From positions 21,733,585-21,797,584 of the forward strand of contig NC_067205.1 of NCBI RefSeq assembly GCF_026262505.1: a DNA stretch of 64,000 nucleotides, given 5' to 3'. This document shows positions 62,643 through 64,000 of the stretch, in pieces. The stretch's first letter is position 1; every line of letters starts with the position of its first letter. The stretch comes from Trichomonas vaginalis G3. Lineage: Eukaryota > Parabasalia > Trichomonadida > Trichomonadidae. A program made the translations under genes and the position numbers. Under the pieces are notes generated by a model, which had not been told where the DNA came from, made no database searches, and saw nothing but the letters and a program-made list of their open reading frames with translations.

Positions 62643-63353
62643 ATGAATTTTACAAAACCACCGTTACCGTTCTTTGGAAATAAGAGTAGATGTAAAGATA
62701 TTCTATTGAGAGAACTTAAGAAACTACCGAATGGTCTAACATTTGTAGATTTGTTCGGTGGAAGTTTCTATATATCCCATTTGTGCCATACTGTATTTCC
62801 TGACTCAAAGATTATATGCAATGACTTCGACAACTATATGAACCGTCTCAAACATATACCAGACACAAACAAAATATTGAAAGAGTTAAAAGAAAAGATA
62901 CCTATAGGTAAGATGGAACGTATACCATTAGATAAGAAAAATACTGTCAGAGAGGTTTTGAAAAAAGCAGAATATATAGACTGGGATAGTATATCTGCTA
63001 GACTATTATATAGTGGTTCTATAAGAGTTCATGACATTGAAACACTTATGTCAAACGTTTTATATCTTAACTATACAAAGGTTTTCAAAGAGGACATAGA
63101 AAAATATACTGAGGGTATAGAGTTTGTGAGATGTCGTTGGACAGAGTTGTATGAAAAATATAAAAACAAGGAAAATGTTTTCTTTATAGTAGACCCGCCG
63201 TTCTTTAACACATACGATTTTCAATACCAAGCAGACTGGACTTTGAGAGACTCTTTAGAAACTTTAGACGTTTTACATAACTGTCCATGCTTTTACTTTA
63301 CATCCGATAAAAGTGGTTTGGAAAGTGTCATGAGATGGTTAGAGGACATATGA
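62643..63353 (+). CDS. Dam-like DNA adenine-N6 methyltransferase (Polinton-borne)
   Basis: Starts MNFTKPPLPFFGNKSRCKDI. Motif X-like PFFGNKS at residues 9-15, S-adenosylmethionine motif VDLFGGSF at 35-42, CNDFDNY at about 59-65, and the catalytic DPPF at 184-187 in FFIVDPPFFNTYDF. This order is that of D12-class (Dam/DpnM) enzymes, which methylate adenine at N6, commonly in GATC. N6-adenine methylation has been reported as the main DNA mark in T. vaginalis. The end of the domain may be affected by decay. It follows an array rich in AGATCT. Confidence 0.8.
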   Translation: MNFTKPPLPFFGNKSRCKDILLRELKKLPNGLTFVDLFGGSFYISHLCHTVFPDSKIICNDFDNYMNRLKHIPDTNKILKELKEKIPIGKMERIPLDKKNTVREVLKKAEYIDWDSISARLLYSGSIRVHDIETLMSNVLYLNYTKVFKEDIEKYTEGIEFVRCRWTELYEKYKNKENVFFIVDPPFFNTYDFQYQADWTLRDSLETLDVLHNCPCFYFTSDKSGLESVMRWLEDI

Positions 63354-63443
63354 CTATGAGTTTAGATACGACAAGATAGAATATGAGAGAGGTCCTATAA
63401 ACCGGAAAAAGTGTCATAACAAAGAAATTTTACTAGTAAGTAA

Positions 63444-63575
63444 ATGTGGTTTGAAATAGGACTACTTGTTTTAGGTTTTTTCCATTGTGTCATTTATTTA
63501 TTTGACGTGGCAGAAAGATATAGAGAATATGAAGATGAACCAATGCCTGCAAATGTCCAGTATATGTACTCGTAA
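63444..63575 (+). CDS. 43-residue single-pass membrane protein
   Basis: MWFEIGLLVLGFFHCVIYLF forms one membrane segment, followed by a charged tail (DVAERYREYEDEPMPANVQY). Followed 25 bases later by the next gene on the same strand. Function unknown. Confidence 0.45.
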   Translation: MWFEIGLLVLGFFHCVIYLFDVAERYREYEDEPMPANVQYMYS

Positions 63576-63600
63576 GAGATATTTTTATCTAATATTAAAT

Positions 63601-63942
63601 GGACGCACAGAACTTAGCAAATGCACAGCAACCTGGACAACCAAACCCAGAGAATATTCCAAATGAAGTTAGAATACAAACTGCAATGGCAAACTATGGT
63701 CAAGTGCCAACAGATGTACAATGCAAACTGCCATGTCAAATGACGCTGCGTTAGGTTTGCCCACATGGTATGCAAATATGAGATGGAAAGAGTTTTATAC
63801 AAACCCTGAAGTGGATATAAACAACTTTATGCAGATGACGCAAACACAGGAGTTGACCCAGAAATATGTTTTCTACCAGAGGAGAAACAGAATGTATGAG
63901 CTCCAGTTAAAGAATGCTATGGAACTCAACAGGAAAACGTAA
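63601..63942 (+). pseudogene. Gln/Asn-rich small virion-type protein
   Basis: Starts MDAQNLANAQQPGQPNPENI; the downstream part has GLPTWYANMRWKEFYTNPEV and a helical end (RMYELQLKNAMELNRKT). Appears broken. No family recognised. Confidence 0.4.
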
Positions 63943-63978
63943 GAGACTAGGCGGACATTAGATTTTACATATAGTAAA

Positions 63979-64000
63979 ATGGGTTTCTTCAGTAAGATAG
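63979..64000 (+). CDS. start of a further gene (cut by window edge)
   Basis: Only MGFFSKI is visible. The start resembles the MAAGFFKKLW proteins of the third family, so it may be another small amphipathic protein; seven residues cannot settle this. Confidence 0.3.

Larger units (their letters stand above)
61913..64000. mobile_element. Polinton/Maverick, left end (continues outside window)
   Basis: Fossil element starting with the terminal repeat and carrying an iteron array, an adenine methyltransferase gene and small virion-type genes. Shares its terminal repeat with the second family (right end at 27043). Incomplete here because of the window edge; one or two breaks are apparent in the visible part. 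Confidence 0.7.

Noticed and set aside
62643-63353. Restriction-modification system
   Set aside because: Only a methyltransferase is present; the neighbouring small genes show no nuclease motif.

Overview
The window looks like nuclear DNA of a trichomonad, most likely Trichomonas vaginalis or a close relative. The reasons are AT-rich intergenic DNA, intron-less host genes (a CK2-type kinase, a legumain-like C13 peptidase, an ankyrin-repeat gene), and a very high density of Maverick/Polinton elements, for which this lineage is known. Species was assigned from gene content and style only; no search was run.

Layout. 1-10100: right-hand part of a Polinton (copy 1) of a family with A32-type packaging ATPase, collagen-like fibre and rve integrase. 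10101-15905: repeat-rich DNA with a 25-base assembly gap (10620-10644), palindromic iteron arrays and a decayed gene copy. 15906-27043: a second Polinton family (KilA-N protein, packaging ATPase, SF3 helicase, double-jelly-roll capsid protein, 937-residue Gln-rich protein), ending in a hairpin-bearing terminal repeat. 27044-38060: a host island with a decayed MULE/Kolobok-type transposase, CK2 alpha, an ankyrin-repeat pseudogene and a legumain-like peptidase. 38060-51647: copy 2 of the first Polinton family, close to identical to copy 1 over most shared genes. 51648-61870: part of a third, more diverged Polinton family; its packaging ATPase gene is split by a 2741-bp Mutator-type element with 9-bp target duplications. 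59362-61304: an 81-bp direct repeat encloses a 270-bp satellite and a 16-bp AT microsatellite. 61875-64000: a poly(A) tract, a terminal repeat matching the one at 27043, an iteron array and the start of a fourth Polinton carrying a Dam-like adenine methyltransferase.

All Polintons are treated as fossils: each carries several breaks or is incomplete. Their parts still read as virion morphogenesis genes (capsid, packaging ATPase, small amphipathic proteins, fibre), integration (integrase), replication (helicase) and regulation or DNA modification (KilA-N, methyltransferase).

The most unusual signals are: (a) tiny paired-hairpin inserts of 27-36 bp, present in one element copy and absent from the other, always changing coding length by a multiple of three; (b) a 2.7-kb Mutator-type element made almost wholly of about two dozen different consecutive hairpins, GC-rich in a 30%-GC setting; (c) a fibre gene whose tip, a bacteriophage-collar-like domain, differs completely between otherwise near-identical copies; (d) palindromic iteron modules whose arms and downstream repeats change in concert.
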